Shown here piece by piece: positions 13,290 through 24,600 of a DNA stretch of 64,000 bases (position 1 is its first letter; each line of letters starts with the position of its first letter). Made by a program: the position numbers and the translations under genes. A model generated the notes under the pieces. That model was not told where the DNA came from. It saw only the letters and a list, made by a program, of their open reading frames with translations, and searched no databases. The DNA lies in the NCBI GenBank assembly GCA_026182355.1, contig JAPFBL010000001.1, positions 310,001-374,000 of the forward strand. The letters run 5' to 3'. The DNA is from Hermatobates lingyangjiaoensis. Lineage: Eukaryota; Arthropoda; Insecta; Hemiptera; Hermatobatidae.

Positions 13290-13570
13290 TTACAATTTGA
13301 ATTTTCCAAAAAACGCTTCTTTCTGTTTGACTCTACTGAGAACAACATGTAATTGGCCATGTTTGAAATAGTGGTTTACCTAACTGAACTGAAACTTTCT
13401 CTAGAGTCTCTCCTATTTACCATAGTTATGGGAAATGCTAACTGAATTGGAAATTGAATCCTTGAAAAAGGAATATTGTCTTTTTCAGATAAAACAATTT
13501 TCAACCTTGGAATTAGAGTTTTTGCTCATTAAAACCGCGATGCAATAATTTTACAAACCATGACTTTATC
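13290..13570 (-). pseudogene. Helitron PIF1-like helicase C-terminal relic
   Basis: Read on the minus strand in two frames, the segment gives IPRLKIVLSEKDNIPF then QFPIQLAFPIT, followed by KHGQLHVVLSRV. These correspond to the C-terminal motifs of Helitron Rep/helicase proteins: IPRI, QFPI.LAFAMTINKSQGQT and HGQLYVALSRV. In-frame stops and at least one frameshift are present and the upstream Rep and helicase domains are absent. It is therefore a short fossil of a rolling-circle transposon rather than a gene. Confidence 0.7.
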
Positions 13571-13647
13571 ACAATGACCCATAGTTATTAGTCTTGTTTT
13601 ATTACTTGAAGGAAAGAACAAACCAATAGAGTTATTCTATAAAAAAA

Positions 13648-13851
13648 AATAATGCCACTGCATTAGCAGCACACAGTATTAATGAAGGCCATAATTTTGA
13701 TTTTGATGAAATAAAAATAATAGCCAAAGAAATGGATGAACAAAGAAGGAAAACTCTGGATATGTTATATATTAGAAAGAATCAGTCATCTGTTAATAAT
13801 AGAAGTGACATTTTAAATTTAAACAGTATTTATTCGGGAGTGATAAGTTAA
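13648..13851 (+). pseudogene. Penelope-like element GIY-YIG endonuclease, C-terminal fragment
   Basis: A 68-codon open frame ending in TAA, without an ATG at its start, reads TALAAHSINEGHNFDFDEIKI, then a KEMDEQRRKTLDMLYIR segment and NNRSDILNLNSIY. This matches the C-terminal end of the GIY-YIG endonuclease domain of Penelope-like retroelements: an H-I-HxFDFD...ILxxE block, an R..LExxYI block and a terminal N..D...L...Y. The endonuclease nicks target DNA for reverse transcription. The GIY and YIG strands and the reverse transcriptase are missing upstream, where Helitron relic sequence begins. A copy of the family 2 foldback unit follows about 350 bp downstream, consistent with the ORF-then-terminal-repeat order of these elements. 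Confidence 0.75.
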
Positions 13852-14207
13852 ACATTGATGGTCGATGAAAAATTGTTTTAGTTTTGTTTATTTTAGTGAT
13901 TTCACCAGTCAATCAAAAAGTCACTAAAACAATTTTGATTTGCTTGCCTTGCTTGTTTTTCAGTTCAGTGTCACGTGTTCATTCAAACGAGGCGGTTGTT
14001 ATTAAAATCTACAGACTATATTTTTCTTGTAAAAAATCTTTAATGTAATACTTAGTTTCCTGTTTCAAAATTGTATATTGCTGTAAGTTGTTTCACTAAC
14101 CTATTGTCAAAATTTCTATTGCAATTCCATATTTGTAACTAATTGTGCTTTTTTGTATTTTTGAGTTTTGAATGATTGAATTATTTCTTATATTTCCTCT
14201 GTTTTGT

Positions 14208-14310
14208 AGAAGACCGCTTGTTACGGTTGAAAGATCTTAGTCTTGTTTTCCCATTTCTTATTGTAGTTTGATCATTGATTGTTGTTTCACGTGTTTATGT
14301 GAAATCTTTT
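14208..14310 (+). repeat. Single family 2 terminal-repeat unit downstream of the Penelope fragment
   Basis: Carries the GAAGACCGCTTGTTACGG, GAAAGATCTTAG and TTTCACGTGTTTATGTGAAA blocks of family 2 in one orientation only, lacking the CTGAC start. It is immediately preceded by a TTCCTCTGTTTTGTAG tract resembling a splice acceptor. It is likely part of the same decayed Penelope-like element as the endonuclease fragment. Confidence 0.6.
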
Positions 14311-14330
14311 TATATATATATATATATATT

Positions 14331-14451
14331 ATCAATATGTATTGATATATTTATTGTTATTTATTGATATATATAAATTATCAATATATATATATTTATT
14401 ATCAATATGTATTGATATATTTATTGTTATTTATTGATATATATAAATTAT

Positions 14452-14470
<19 letters not shown>
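14331..14470. repeat. 70-bp tandem duplication in TA-rich sequence
   Basis: The 70-base block at 14331-14400 is repeated at 14401-14470, diverging only where the second copy runs into a pure TA tract that continues to about 14484. Confidence 0.85.
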
Positions 14471-14488
<18 letters not shown>

Positions 14489-14520
14489 ATTAAAAGAAAC
14501 GGTCCAGCGGACTTTTTTAC

Positions 14521-14791
14521 AATAAAATAAAAAACGAAGGAAACACACAGAAAGACACAGACATAACTCACATCGATATTTCGACAATCGTCGTCATCAG
14601 GAGGTGCGAAGAGCGAAGAGCGAAGAGTCCCGCAGGAAGACAGGGCGGTACTCCCTGGCAGTACCGCCCTGTCTTCCTGCGGGACTCTTCGCTCTTCGCT
14701 CTTCGCACCTCCTGATGACGACGATTGTCGAAATATCGATGTGAGTTATGTCTGTGTCTTTCTGTGTGTTTCCTTCGTTTTTTATTTTATT
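14521..14791. repeat. 132-bp perfect inverted repeat (family 3 foldback)
   Basis: Arms 14521-14652 and 14660-14791 are exact reverse complements over 132 bases, separated by 7 bases (CCCTGGC). The inner part is GC-rich and contains short GCGAAGA direct repeats. Each arm carries CTGATGACGACGATTGTCGAA: a CTGATGA heptamer, a GAC/GTC hairpin and GAAA. TA tracts flank both sides. A transcript would form a very long double-stranded hairpin. Confidence 0.95.
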
Positions 14792-14805
14792 ATATATATA
14801 TATGT

Positions 14806-15029
14806 ATGATCAAACCACAATAAGAGATGGGAAAACAAGACTAAGATCTTTCAACCGTAACAAGCGGTCTTTGTCAGAGTCAAAAACCCAACTGAACACT
14901 AGATTCAGAAAACATCTGGTGAGGAGTTGAGAAGAGTGTTCAGTTGGGTTTTTGACTCTGACGAAGACCGCTTGTTACAGTTGAAAGATCTTAGTCTTGT
15001 TTTCCCATTTCTTATTGTGGTTTGATCAT
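14806..15029. repeat. Foldback repeat with hammerhead-like motif (family 2)
   Basis: Arms of about 95 bp (14806-14900 and 14935-15029) are near-perfect inverted copies with a 34-base centre. The motif CTGACGA...GAAAGATCTTAG lies at 14958-14990 and, inverted, in the left arm. A TA tract precedes the left arm; a TTTCACGTGTTTATGTGAAA block and another TA tract (about 15063-15088) follow the right arm. Confidence 0.85.
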
Positions 15030-15089
15030 TGATTGTTATTTCACGTGTTTATGTGAAATCTTTATATATATATATATATATATATATAA

Positions 15090-16864
15090 ATATAATCGAA
15101 AATGACAACAAACTCAGCTGAACTGATCCTTAAGTAAACCATCCAAGAATGGTGTTGTGTTTCCTATGGCATAGTTTTAGTGAACTGATGAAGTTATGTT
15201 TTGAGGATGTATTTTCTTGTACTTGATTGTGTGTAAAGTTTAGAAGTCATAAAAAAAAAATCGATCAGATTCAAAAATGGATCGATCAAAATGGATCAAA
15301 TTCATATATTACTCCAAAAATGGACTTTATACTGTAAATGAGAATTACACTATTTTTTTCGAACATTTTCCCGTCTTGCGTCTTAGAAAAATTACTCTAA
15401 TGTCAAAATTTTATTGTAAACAGCAGTCATTTACTTCTACATTACTACATTTAGAGAGTTGAAAATTTGGGATATTATAAAACTGATAAAAGCTATAACT
15501 GAGTAAAATTTAAAATTACGGATAAATAGTACAATTTTTTACCTGTTGTTGATGCTGAAAGCTTGGGCACCATAAAAACCACACAGTTCAATAGATTTTA
15601 ATAAATGTTTACCACAAAATGGAAAGGAATCTGGGCATGGCCTGCATTTTTTTTTACAATCACATAGTTGGCTAAAGTGTTATGTTATATTAGAGATTTC
15701 AAATTTTTTTTTAGACTAAACTCCGAATTATAAATCAATGAAGCTTTATGAAAAAAAATATTAACTTATAATTAGTTTACTGCACATGGTAATAGAGTAA
15801 AAAAACTAAAAACCTCAACTTCAGATAAAGGATAACTAGCTGTAGGATTTATATACATGGCTTAAAAATTTGTTATCAAAATCAAGTCAAAATAGAATTG
15901 CTCATTGCATGTTATTTAATGCAATTCAAGAGATATTTAGATGAATTAATATTATATTGAGACGAAAATTCCAAAATTAATAAAAGAAAATGTCTATCAT
16001 ATATTTTAATATGTTTATTAACATTATACATTTATTTCATTTAAAAATCTTATTGGCTGAAACGTATTTCTCAGACTCTTGTGAGTTTCTAATTTCTGTT
16101 TTTTTGTTTTTTTTTGATAGTATCGAGGCATAAGGAAAACACCATTTCGTTCATTATGACATAATGGCTACTAATTTTAAACAATTTTTTCAACGATTTA
16201 ATAAACTTAATTATTTTATTATCAAGTTTTCTGTTGCCAGAATATCTGTTTGGTTTTGTTTATGATAATATGAGAAAATTTTGGTAAAGAAATATGTGTA
16301 TGGGGAAACAGATTTATTTAAAGAGAAAGTCAACAGATTCAGTCGAAAAGCTTGGTTAACAAAATAGGAAACGCCTCAAATCTTAAAAGAGACATTCTGT
16401 GAACGTCTTAGATAATGAATGAACTTTTGATAACATGCCTTTGAAACCTGTAGAACAGAACAAACCTATACATGCTCTAATCTATTATAGATTGTTTGTT
16501 TAATTATAGAATGGATTACGACAATCTAACGCAAAACTAATGGGTGTAAGTATACTACACGTCACAGTTGAAATAGTGGGAATCAGAGGCTACTCTCTGT
16601 AGGGCTCATTACAGCCCATATTGTGGTTATTAGTTGTGGATAACCTTTTATGTATTCTAAATAATATTACCGAAGGAAATTCAGAGAAGTTTGTTGTTAT
16701 AAAATAAAGAATGAATGACGTTCCTGCTTGGAGTTCATAAGTCATGCCCACCAAATTGGAAGGAGCTTGGTATAGGAGAAAGGTCTGAATATAAATCCTC
16801 CTAATGAAGTCCTTATTCCTTTTGCAATAAGAAACACATATTGTAAATACTAGACTAAAAAGTT
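15090..16864. other. Non-coding stretch
   Basis: AT-rich, no recognised gene. ORFs of 61 and 95 codons (15277-15462 plus, 16590-16877 minus) show no family resemblance or splice context that I could recognise. Confidence 0.45.
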
Positions 16865-17170
16865 CATATAGCGTCAAATACCTTGGTATCTCTTTATATG
16901 AAAGACTAAATTAAAAAACCATGTAATAGATTCAGTGACTGTGACCCTTAGTATACTAATAACACTAACATATTAAGTTTTCCTAGATAATTGATTTCAT
17001 GTGTTTTATGACTGATAAATAGATATAGAGCCACAATAGAAAGTATAAATTTATTAAACTGAATATGTAATGGTATGATAGTATTTTAATTGAGAGTTTG
17101 ATGCTACATCTAAACTAAAGATAAATTAAAATACAGCTAGAAGAATACTGATTATCAACAAATTTCGTAT
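16862..17170 (+). pseudogene. Possible non-LTR reverse transcriptase C-terminal relic
   Basis: The plus strand reads SVKYLGISLYERLN near 16870-16911, matching the KYLGI.LD.RL.W motif that follows the reverse transcriptase core of jockey/CR1-type LINEs. A further stretch near 17128-17180 (TARRILIINKF...) may continue it. There are many stops and only weak similarity, so this is tentative. Confidence 0.35.
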
Positions 17171-17932
17171 CATGTATACTCACATTAAAGTTGAAGTAAG
17201 TCAGACCAGAATTTTTAAACATGTTTTCATTAATATCGATACTGTCTAGCTAATATCTAGTTAATATATACCAGATTATTCACACATTTTTATGACATTA
17301 TTTAAATAGCTTCTGGATTAAAGCGGACTTATAAGATGGCGAATAAGACGAGTTTTAGAAATATTTTTATTAAAAATGGCAGCTAAAAGTAATTTATGAA
17401 TGATGATCCAAGTCCGTGATCAATAAAAACAAACTAAGGATACTATTAGATAACGATCAATTGACTATTTCTGTTAAGCTGAAATGAAACATTAGATTCT
17501 ACAGATATATGAAGAAAAATAGAAAACATATTTTTTCTATGATTAAAACAACACATCACGATTGTTTTCCTACTTTTTCTTAAGAAATATATATCCCAAT
17601 TTATTGCAACTATTTGTGTCTTATTATATTTTCTTATATCTCTACAGACCATACAAGATTCATCAAAGTAATGATTCCATTTTCTAGAAATGTTTATTTC
17701 TAAATGACAGTTTCTATGTTTTTAAAATATTGAGTAAATTATTTGTACCTAAATTGGCATTATGCATTTGACACTGGTTTTTTTTGTTTAATAGTTTACT
17801 GTAGTAAGCTAACCTATTTTGCTATTCCTTTTATCACTTGGCTGATTTATAATTATTTAGGTTTTCAATCGCTTTCTTAAGTTTGCTTTTTAGGATTTTT
17901 GATAACAATATTTATGAAAAATAACACAAATA

Positions 17933-17945
17933 TAAACTAAACATC
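17933..17945 (+). repeat. SINE target-site duplication, left copy
   Basis: TAAACTAAACATC is repeated exactly at 18265-18277 on the other side of the SINE. Confidence 0.9.
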
Positions 17946-18264
17946 GGGGGCCAGGATAGCTCAGTGGTTACGTGCTCACCTCTGAACTGATAGGACCGGG
18001 GTTCGATCCTCACCTGGCCCTCGATTTATTCACGCGGGAGGTGAATAAATCTAAGCGCGTCGTCCCTGGGAGAAGGACGTTAAACCGTCGGTCCCGAGCC
18101 TGTAAGATGTCAGGTACTCGTTAAAGATCCCTACTCTAAATACATTTGAGTTAGGCAAAATTTAGTACTCCCACTGTAGAATCAATCTTCATTGTGTGGT
18201 ATCACAAAGGGCCAATTCTCGGCCTACGTGTGTTCCCTTGTGGAACTGCCACTGCAACCTAACC
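17946..18264 (+). mobile_element. tRNA-derived SINE, full length
   Basis: A 319-bp element with a tRNA-like head at about 17948-18021. GGCCAGG opens it and pairs with CCTGGCC at the end. The A-box-like TAGCTCAGTGGTTACG and the B-box GGTTCGATCC form the internal RNA polymerase III promoter. The body (18022-18264) contains a GTCCCTGGGAGAAGGACGTT block and ends ACTGCAACCTAACC rather than in poly(A). Perfect 13-bp target duplications flank it, so insertion was fairly recent. SINEs of this kind are mobilised by LINE proteins in trans; the partner LINE is not identified. Confidence 0.9.
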
Positions 18265-18277
18265 TAAACTAAACATC

Positions 18278-19600
18278 AAAGAATTACTTAGAGATATGGT
18301 TGTGTTATTAGGTATGGTAATGAGCAAAAAAACCTAACCATAATATATTAAAAAAAAGAAGTTGCCAAAATATGTGTATATTATACATATCAACAATGTT
18401 CCAGGCCAGTACTAGCTAAGTCATCGAACTCACCCCAAATTAATTGAAAAACTAAATATGTAGCTACGGTTCTAAAACAGGAAATAATAAATAATAAACA
18501 TATCTATAATAAACATAATCGTAATCATAAACATAAATAATAAACAATTCTGTAGGACAGCATTAGTTTATATGTGCTATTTGCTCTTATTGCTCTTTCA
18601 AACAGTCTCCAAATGTTATATATTGTGACAGAAAAATGTTTTGGAAATATATTCTGTTTTAGGTAGCACTACTTCCAAAGTTAAAATAATATAATATAAT
18701 AATTTAAAAAAAGTTAAAATATAATTAATGAAAAGAAGAAAATAAATGAAAGATGTATGTATTTAATATATAAATAAACATAACGAATTAAATCTATTTT
18801 ATTAGAAAAAAAAATAAGATTTTAGGGGAGAGTGTAAGTTAATGGAATGTTTTTATTTAACGTACATAAGAGGTAAAGCTAATTGTGTTTAAGAGCAAAA
18901 ACAGGGGGGATGTGAAAGGGCATGCAGGTCTCGTTTAAAAACAACAGTACTGAAACTCTAGAAAACTTTCAAACTAGATTTAAATGAAAAAAATATATAT
19001 TGACATAAGAGAACAAAGTTTGCTTAAACAGATAAAGAAACTCAGGAACAGTTTAGAATTATTCAATAAGATCCAACAAACTGTTTTAATTTATATTATA
19101 CTCTTACCGACAAAAAATACAATAGATATACATTTTTGAAAGGCGTTTTTATTTGTTTCTTTTATGTGAAATACTTCTTTTATTTTTTAATATAACATAT
19201 AAAAATCATGAAGTTCAAATAATCTCCCACCTAGTCAAGTTCAGCACTGAGACAAAACCGTTTGTTATCAGTTGATTATAATTATTCAAGAGTTTGATAT
19301 TATACCTGCAATATAGCCACATTAGAATAAGACGAATATATAATTGATTGTTATTATATTTAATTATAACAGTTTTTCTCAATGTGGTCACACAGAATTA
19401 ATGTAATCAAAATATTTCATAGATATATTTTTCATTTAACTAAAAAGAAATATTTATTAGAAAATTAACATGCACACAGTTATGATTTTATGTATGTTTA
19501 GGGGAGGGGGATAGGGGGTCCACTGGTGGTAAAATACCCTAAGGGGATTTACAAGAAAACAAAAACTGAGATCCCATGACAGTCTCAATCCTACCTAAGT
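18278..19600. other. Non-coding stretch
   Basis: AT-rich sequence with no recognised gene or structured repeat. Confidence 0.45.
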
Positions 19601-19638
19601 CACTCCCGTAGATTGACTCTCAAGAGTTCAGATAAAAC

Positions 19639-19772
19639 CCTGAATAAGAACACTAAGTGTTCGAAACGACTCGTTAGTTTTCATAATAAACTTTTCTTTG
19701 CGTGGAGACGTAATTTTTGAAATCCCTCAATATGAGTCAGTACCACACTATAACAGATTGCACAAGAAATTA
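19639..19772 (+). repeat. Family 1 terminal-repeat unit (single orientation)
   Basis: Shows the family 1 order. A CTGAATA heptamer comes first (one base off CTGANGA), then a GAACAC/GTGTTC hairpin and CGAAACG at 19640-19669. AATAAACTTTTC and GTGGAGAC follow, and then the 3' block TACCACACTATAACAGATTG. The inverted partner arm present in other copies was not found here. Confidence 0.65.
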
Positions 19773-19775
19773 ATT

Positions 19776-21676
19776 ATATTAAAGTTGAGTGTAGACCACT
19801 TCAAATTTCTTTCTCTAGAGTGTTAAAAGTAAGAGATTATTATGAAACAAAGAGAAATGTTAACAAAGAAAAGTTTGTGATTTCTGGAAAAGTTAAGCTA
19901 ATGTTAATAAATATAACAAAAGTCCTATGACTCATTCTGAAAGCTAATGAACACGATACTGGACTTTCCATTTGACAGATTATAATAGCATGATACTCAG
20001 AAATGACAGTGACAAGTGGGTGATATGTATATCACTTTTTTCACCAAATAATTGACAAAAATGGGCATAATTTTGTATGTCGTGAATTTAGAAAGTAAAC
20101 CTAACTTTACTTTAATTAGACTAAATTGAACAGAAAAAACTGATATCATGATTTAAGGGGATATAAAAGTTATAAGGTTCTAGAGTCTCTTTTACGTCTT
20201 TCTTAAATAAGTATTTAGTTTGCTTTAAATGTATTAAAATAGCAAATTAATGGTATTGGTTTCAAAAATTTAGTTTATACAATAGAAAAATTCATAAAAC
20301 TTGAACAACTCAGTCTAGGCTGTTTCTTGTGTATTGAAAGAGGCGCTGATAAAATCCAGTGAAACAAAAGTATTATTTACAAGTCTTTATCTGAGCACTG
20401 TGTAATGTAATAAAAGCTAACATAAGAATCATTTGTGTAAGTATAGCCACTACTAGAACTGAAATTGTAACCACTATAGACGTCCTCAGGGAGGTGTTCT
20501 ATCTTCCCAATTTGTTGTAAATATCCTCTGGAGTCTACAAACTTAAATGGCGTTTAGATAAACCAGAATATGCAGACTACATTTTTATAAGAAGAGAACG
20601 ACTAGACGGTACTTTTATTGAGCTTATGATTTTGAGCTTCACTAATTTTTTAAAGATGAGTAATGGAGAATTTTCTAGATTTTATTCCAACTAAAATAGT
20701 TTTATAACTTTCCCAAGAACAAACAATTTTCTGTTTACTGTTTCTGTTCACACACCAGTGTGTGTGTGGGAGAGAGAGCGAAAATAATTGGTTTAAAACT
20801 AAAAGTTATTATTGGTTTAGAAAGCACATAATGCAATTTTTCATTGCATTATTCTCTTTTGATTCAATATTTGGTCTTGTACACAAACAGTGCCTTTTAA
20901 TTATCGCGCTACTACCAGTGGAGAGATCAGTAAATTTTGTAATAAGAAATTAGTCAAGCATATGAAAGAACAATAATCTCAATCAGATATTTTCTGTCAA
21001 ACGACCTGAAATTGTCTGTGTTACTTCCAATCAGATGTTTTGAATTGTGTCCCTGGAAAGAGTAAGATTTTAGCTTTTAAATTTTTTTTTTTTAGCTTTA
21101 GCTTTAACAAATTAGTTTCGGTCTTGCAAGTTCATTTGCAGACTAGATGGTTCACATGTTCATGCTGTGAACTAGACCAAAATATTGTGGAGGGATATAA
21201 GAGCTGTTTGTTCGATTCAAGATACCATACTATAAATCAGTGAAGTGTCAAAACAAGAAAGATATATGCCAAGTCTAACCGATTTCAATGCCAAATTGCT
21301 GAGAAAAATCAAGTCATAATTCACTGTTTACCACTTGAAACAATATGTACACAGAAACAATTATGTGTGTTACCAAATATGCTAACACTCAACCATATCA
21401 TCTAATTTTCGTTTGCTGGTTAACAGTATGGAAAACTTAATAAACACTTGCTCTTTAGCCGATCATTATTTTTACGACCATAACAGAAAGACTTCAGTTG
21501 TAGTTATATTTTTCAAAGTAACTCTTTGTTTTATTGCTAAATAATTTACAACTTTCAGGATAATAATTTATTTTCAACTCTTTTTATCTTCTGATTTGAA
21601 CATTAACAAAATATATTTATATGCTATAAAATAAATAAGAGTTATGAATGAATGAAATTAATTTTTGTTGGCATAG
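19776..21676. other. Non-coding sequence upstream of the first visible opsin exon
   Basis: Probably intron sequence, because the exon at 21677 begins in the middle of a codon. No exon encoding opsin TM1-TM3 was recognised here or further upstream. A short end fragment of repeat A is visible near 19786-19805. Confidence 0.4.
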
Positions 21677-21872
21677 GTATCTGCAGTATTACGTCGCTGA
21701 CAGTTCTGGCTGTAGAGAGGTACTTCATCATCAGCAAGCCGATCACAGGAGGCCACCTGAGTTTCGGGGGAGCCGTTTTGGCTGTTTTAGCCATTTGGCT
21801 CTATTCAGCAGCCCTCACTGTGCCTCCTCTTGTCGGATGGGGCGAGTACGGCTATGAAGCCGCTAACATCAG
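21677..21872 (+). CDS. Ciliary-type opsin, internal exon (end of TM3 to ECL2)
   Basis: Light-sensing G-protein-coupled receptor binding a retinal chromophore. The exon follows the acceptor TTGTTGGCATAG and begins with the last two bases of a Gly codon. It reads ICSITSLTVLAVERY, carrying the E-R-Y motif at the cytoplasmic end of TM3. TM4 follows (GAVLAVLAIWLYSAALTVPP), then GWGEYGYEAAN of extracellular loop 2. The Glu in YGYEA aligns with the ancestral opsin counterion (Glu181 in bovine rhodopsin). The exon ends after AG of a Ser codon with donor GTATTT. Codon composition is much richer in G+C than the flanks. The 5' exon(s) are missing from the window. Assignment to the c-opsin/pteropsin group rests on this exon together with the terminal NTQFR motif; exact subfamily is uncertain. 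Confidence 0.9.
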
Positions 21873-24057
21873 GTATTTAGCCTACAGCCTTCCCCTTTAA
21901 TATTTAATATGCATATTTGAAACGTATCCTTGCTGTTCAAATAATCAAAACGCGTCACTGGAGATTATGCGATTTTTAGTCGTAACTATATATTTTCAAT
22001 TATTTTGTGAAAACTAGCTTTCTGGGGTAAAACTGAGACGTTGTTTTATAAAAGTAAATACTTGCAAGTTTACTCAAATTGTTTTGATTTCAGTATAATA
22101 AGCACTGTGTAAAATAGTTGTGATTTAACTAGTAAATAGTAAACAAGTTATTTTACAATACATTTCACTTTTCAAATTTCACTTTTATTATATGAAGAAA
22201 AGAACACAATTACGATAATATTTACAACTAGAAACAACTTGCTTATTAGTATGTAACCAATGCACTCTATTCATATCGTATGCAAATCCGTATTAATTCA
22301 TATTCGAGATTAGGACGATGAAAATCACCTAAATCGTGATTACATGGTTAGATTTCACAAACATTCTTCTTGAATATTTCTAAAATAAACTAAAATTAAT
22401 AAACAATTCTATATAGTTTTATGAACTGACTATGGAGAATACCTTCGAAATAACAAAAAAATATTAATAGTGTTAAAAAGAAACTTATATTCATATATTG
22501 ATTCAAAAAAGTATTTAATAAAATAATAATTTATATTTAATAATCGATGTGTAACTATCATTGATAAATTAGTGGTTAGAGAAATTAAAAATTATATGGG
22601 ACCATTTTCTTGGTAAAAGGCCATATAGAGTATAACTTTTTGCTTTAAATATAGCAAATATAATCACAAAGCTAATAATAGCATGGTAGATGTAACACAT
22701 TCATTCTAGTCAGGGAACTATTCAATAAAAGACTGTGAATTAATTGACACGGTATCTAAAGACCCAAAACTTGTATGGCACAATAGAAATGACACTGTTG
22801 ATAAATTTCTGTGGACAGAAATAAGCCTTTCAGAGTGAGATAGAACAAATAGAACAAAACACAGATTTTAGAACAAAGTGAAATAGTGTTTTTCATTCAA
22901 GTCCATATGCAGAAATTCAGAGTTGCCGAATACAATCTGCACCCAAACCAACAGCAAAATCGACATAGTTTTTATTCATGAGTCCAAACAATCAGAGCTG
23001 GGTAATAGTTTTCAAAAGAGTTTTTAAACAAAGAATGATATGCCTACTGGAAATGAAGAAATTTTGAATAGGACATTATACATTTAAAACATAACTCTAC
23101 TACCTGACTACTAAGCAAGTTGTAGCAAATGAAAGTGTTAAAATTTTGGTCTCGCTTGTGGTACATTGTTTTATTCGTTCTTACTTTTACAATTTATAGT
23201 CTTTAACAAATTTTAGTTTTCACAGTCATTTACTGGCTATTTTTTTTAAAAAAAGGATTAATATATTATTGAATTCATTTAATTTTTTTCTTTTTTCTTT
23301 AATTTGAGTCTATCAAGAATTTCACTAATCCGTAATGTAGCTCTGTAATTAAGATTGTAATTATGTATTCACAATTAAGATTGTGAATAATAGACCAGTT
23401 GAGTACAGCGTACTCTTCTAAGATTTAAGATGAGATACTGTAAGTGATGTTTCTAGTTTGATTAATTTATATAATACTTTGAAATCCAACGAAACTTATG
23501 CAAAATATGATTTCAAATTATTTAATTTTATAAATGGAATACATTAGTAACATAAAAAAATTATAATAAGCTATACTGAAAAAGAGAAGAGATTCAAGTA
23601 AATTTCCTCATACCTACTGCCTGTGAAGTAATCGTAAAAATAAAAGCAAAATGTACTGCAAGAATATCATCACTTACTCGACGTATATTTATGAATATAT
23701 TCTCTGAACAATGGACCATAGTTTGTGGGATTTGCCTAGAGTCTTAAACAGCAAGAAGTAAACTTGTCGCAAGGTTACAGTAAATGGGAATGCGTGGCTT
23801 TTATGTATTAGAACACTGCTATATGTTGATAAATATTTTATGTGTAATAATCACTGAATAATAACATTCAAAATAATAAAAATATTTTCTTTGAAATATC
23901 TTGGATACACTTAATCCGTCTTATCTTGATTCACAGCACAGTTATAACAGTAATAGTTGTATATAACATTTAGATCCAGATTGCATTTAGTTTTTAGAAT
24001 TTGGTTTACATTCCTTTTCTTCAAGACTAAATAAATAAATGCATTTTTCTGTTTCAG
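21873..24057 (+). other. Opsin intron
   Basis: About 2.2 kb, starting GTATTT and ending TTTCTGTTTCAG. AT-rich, with no recognised element. Confidence 0.8.
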
Positions 24058-24190
24058 TTGCTCTGTAAATTGGGAGACAAGGGACCACAATTCCACATCG
24101 TACATCATCTTCTTATTTATCTTTGGATTTTTCCTGCCTTTAGTCGTCATATCTTTCTCATACATTAACATTATAGTGACTATTAAAAAG
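24058..24190 (+). CDS. Ciliary-type opsin, internal exon (ECL2 and TM5)
   Basis: The exon is 133 bp. The Ser codon split across the junction gives SCSVNWETRDHNSTSYIIF. It includes the conserved extracellular-loop-2 Cys that forms the disulfide with TM3 in opsins. TM5 follows (FLFIFGFFLPLVVISFSYIN) and the exon closes with IIVTIKK at the start of intracellular loop 3. The acceptor is CTGTTTCAG and the donor GTAATC; the exon ends on a codon boundary, matching the phase of the next exon. NST in the loop is a potential N-glycosylation site. Confidence 0.92.
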
Positions 24191-24600
24191 GTAATCTTAC
24201 GTATTATCAAATATCATAAAACATATTTTAGTTAATGTGTGAAACATATGACATTATTAGTATTATTGTTTCTGTTTATACATTAGAAGTTAAAAAAGAA
24301 ATAAATATAGTAACTTATCGGTGTGCTTATCATTTTATTATATTAACTGAAAATTAGTCATCATTAAAACATATTTTCTGAAAAAAAATATACTTAGAGT
24401 CATGTAAATGCATATCCATTTCACATTATTTTGCGATTAATTTGGTCAATATGGTATATAGTCATGTATACATAAATTAAGGACTACATACAAGAACATT
24501 AGAAGTAACAATTATGACAGAAAAACTATTTAAGTTGATACATGTGAAAGCTTTGCTATGAGAGCAAGATTGTACACTCCACGGATATTAAAAACAAAAC

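Noticed and set aside
12780..15090. CRISPR-like array of repeats
   Set aside because: The repeats are inverted pairs of transposon origin in eukaryotic DNA, without regular spacers.
16590..16877. 95-codon minus-strand ORF
   Set aside because: No recognisable domain, and its end overlaps a plus-strand LINE-like stretch. It may be chance.
17946..18022. A functional tRNA gene
   Set aside because: The tRNA-like head continues into a SINE body and is bounded by target duplications covering the whole 319 bp.
1..21676. The missing opsin 5' exon(s)
   Set aside because: Looked for GC-richer open segments encoding TM1-TM3 with a phase-1 donor; none found. They probably lie outside the window.
21648..21857. 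69-codon ORF overlapping the opsin exon in another frame
   Set aside because: Shadow of the opsin exon; the frame at 21677-21872 carries the ERY motif and consensus splice sites.
23911..24210. 99-codon minus-strand ORF across the TM5 exon
   Set aside because: Antisense to the opsin exon and intron; not coherent as a protein.
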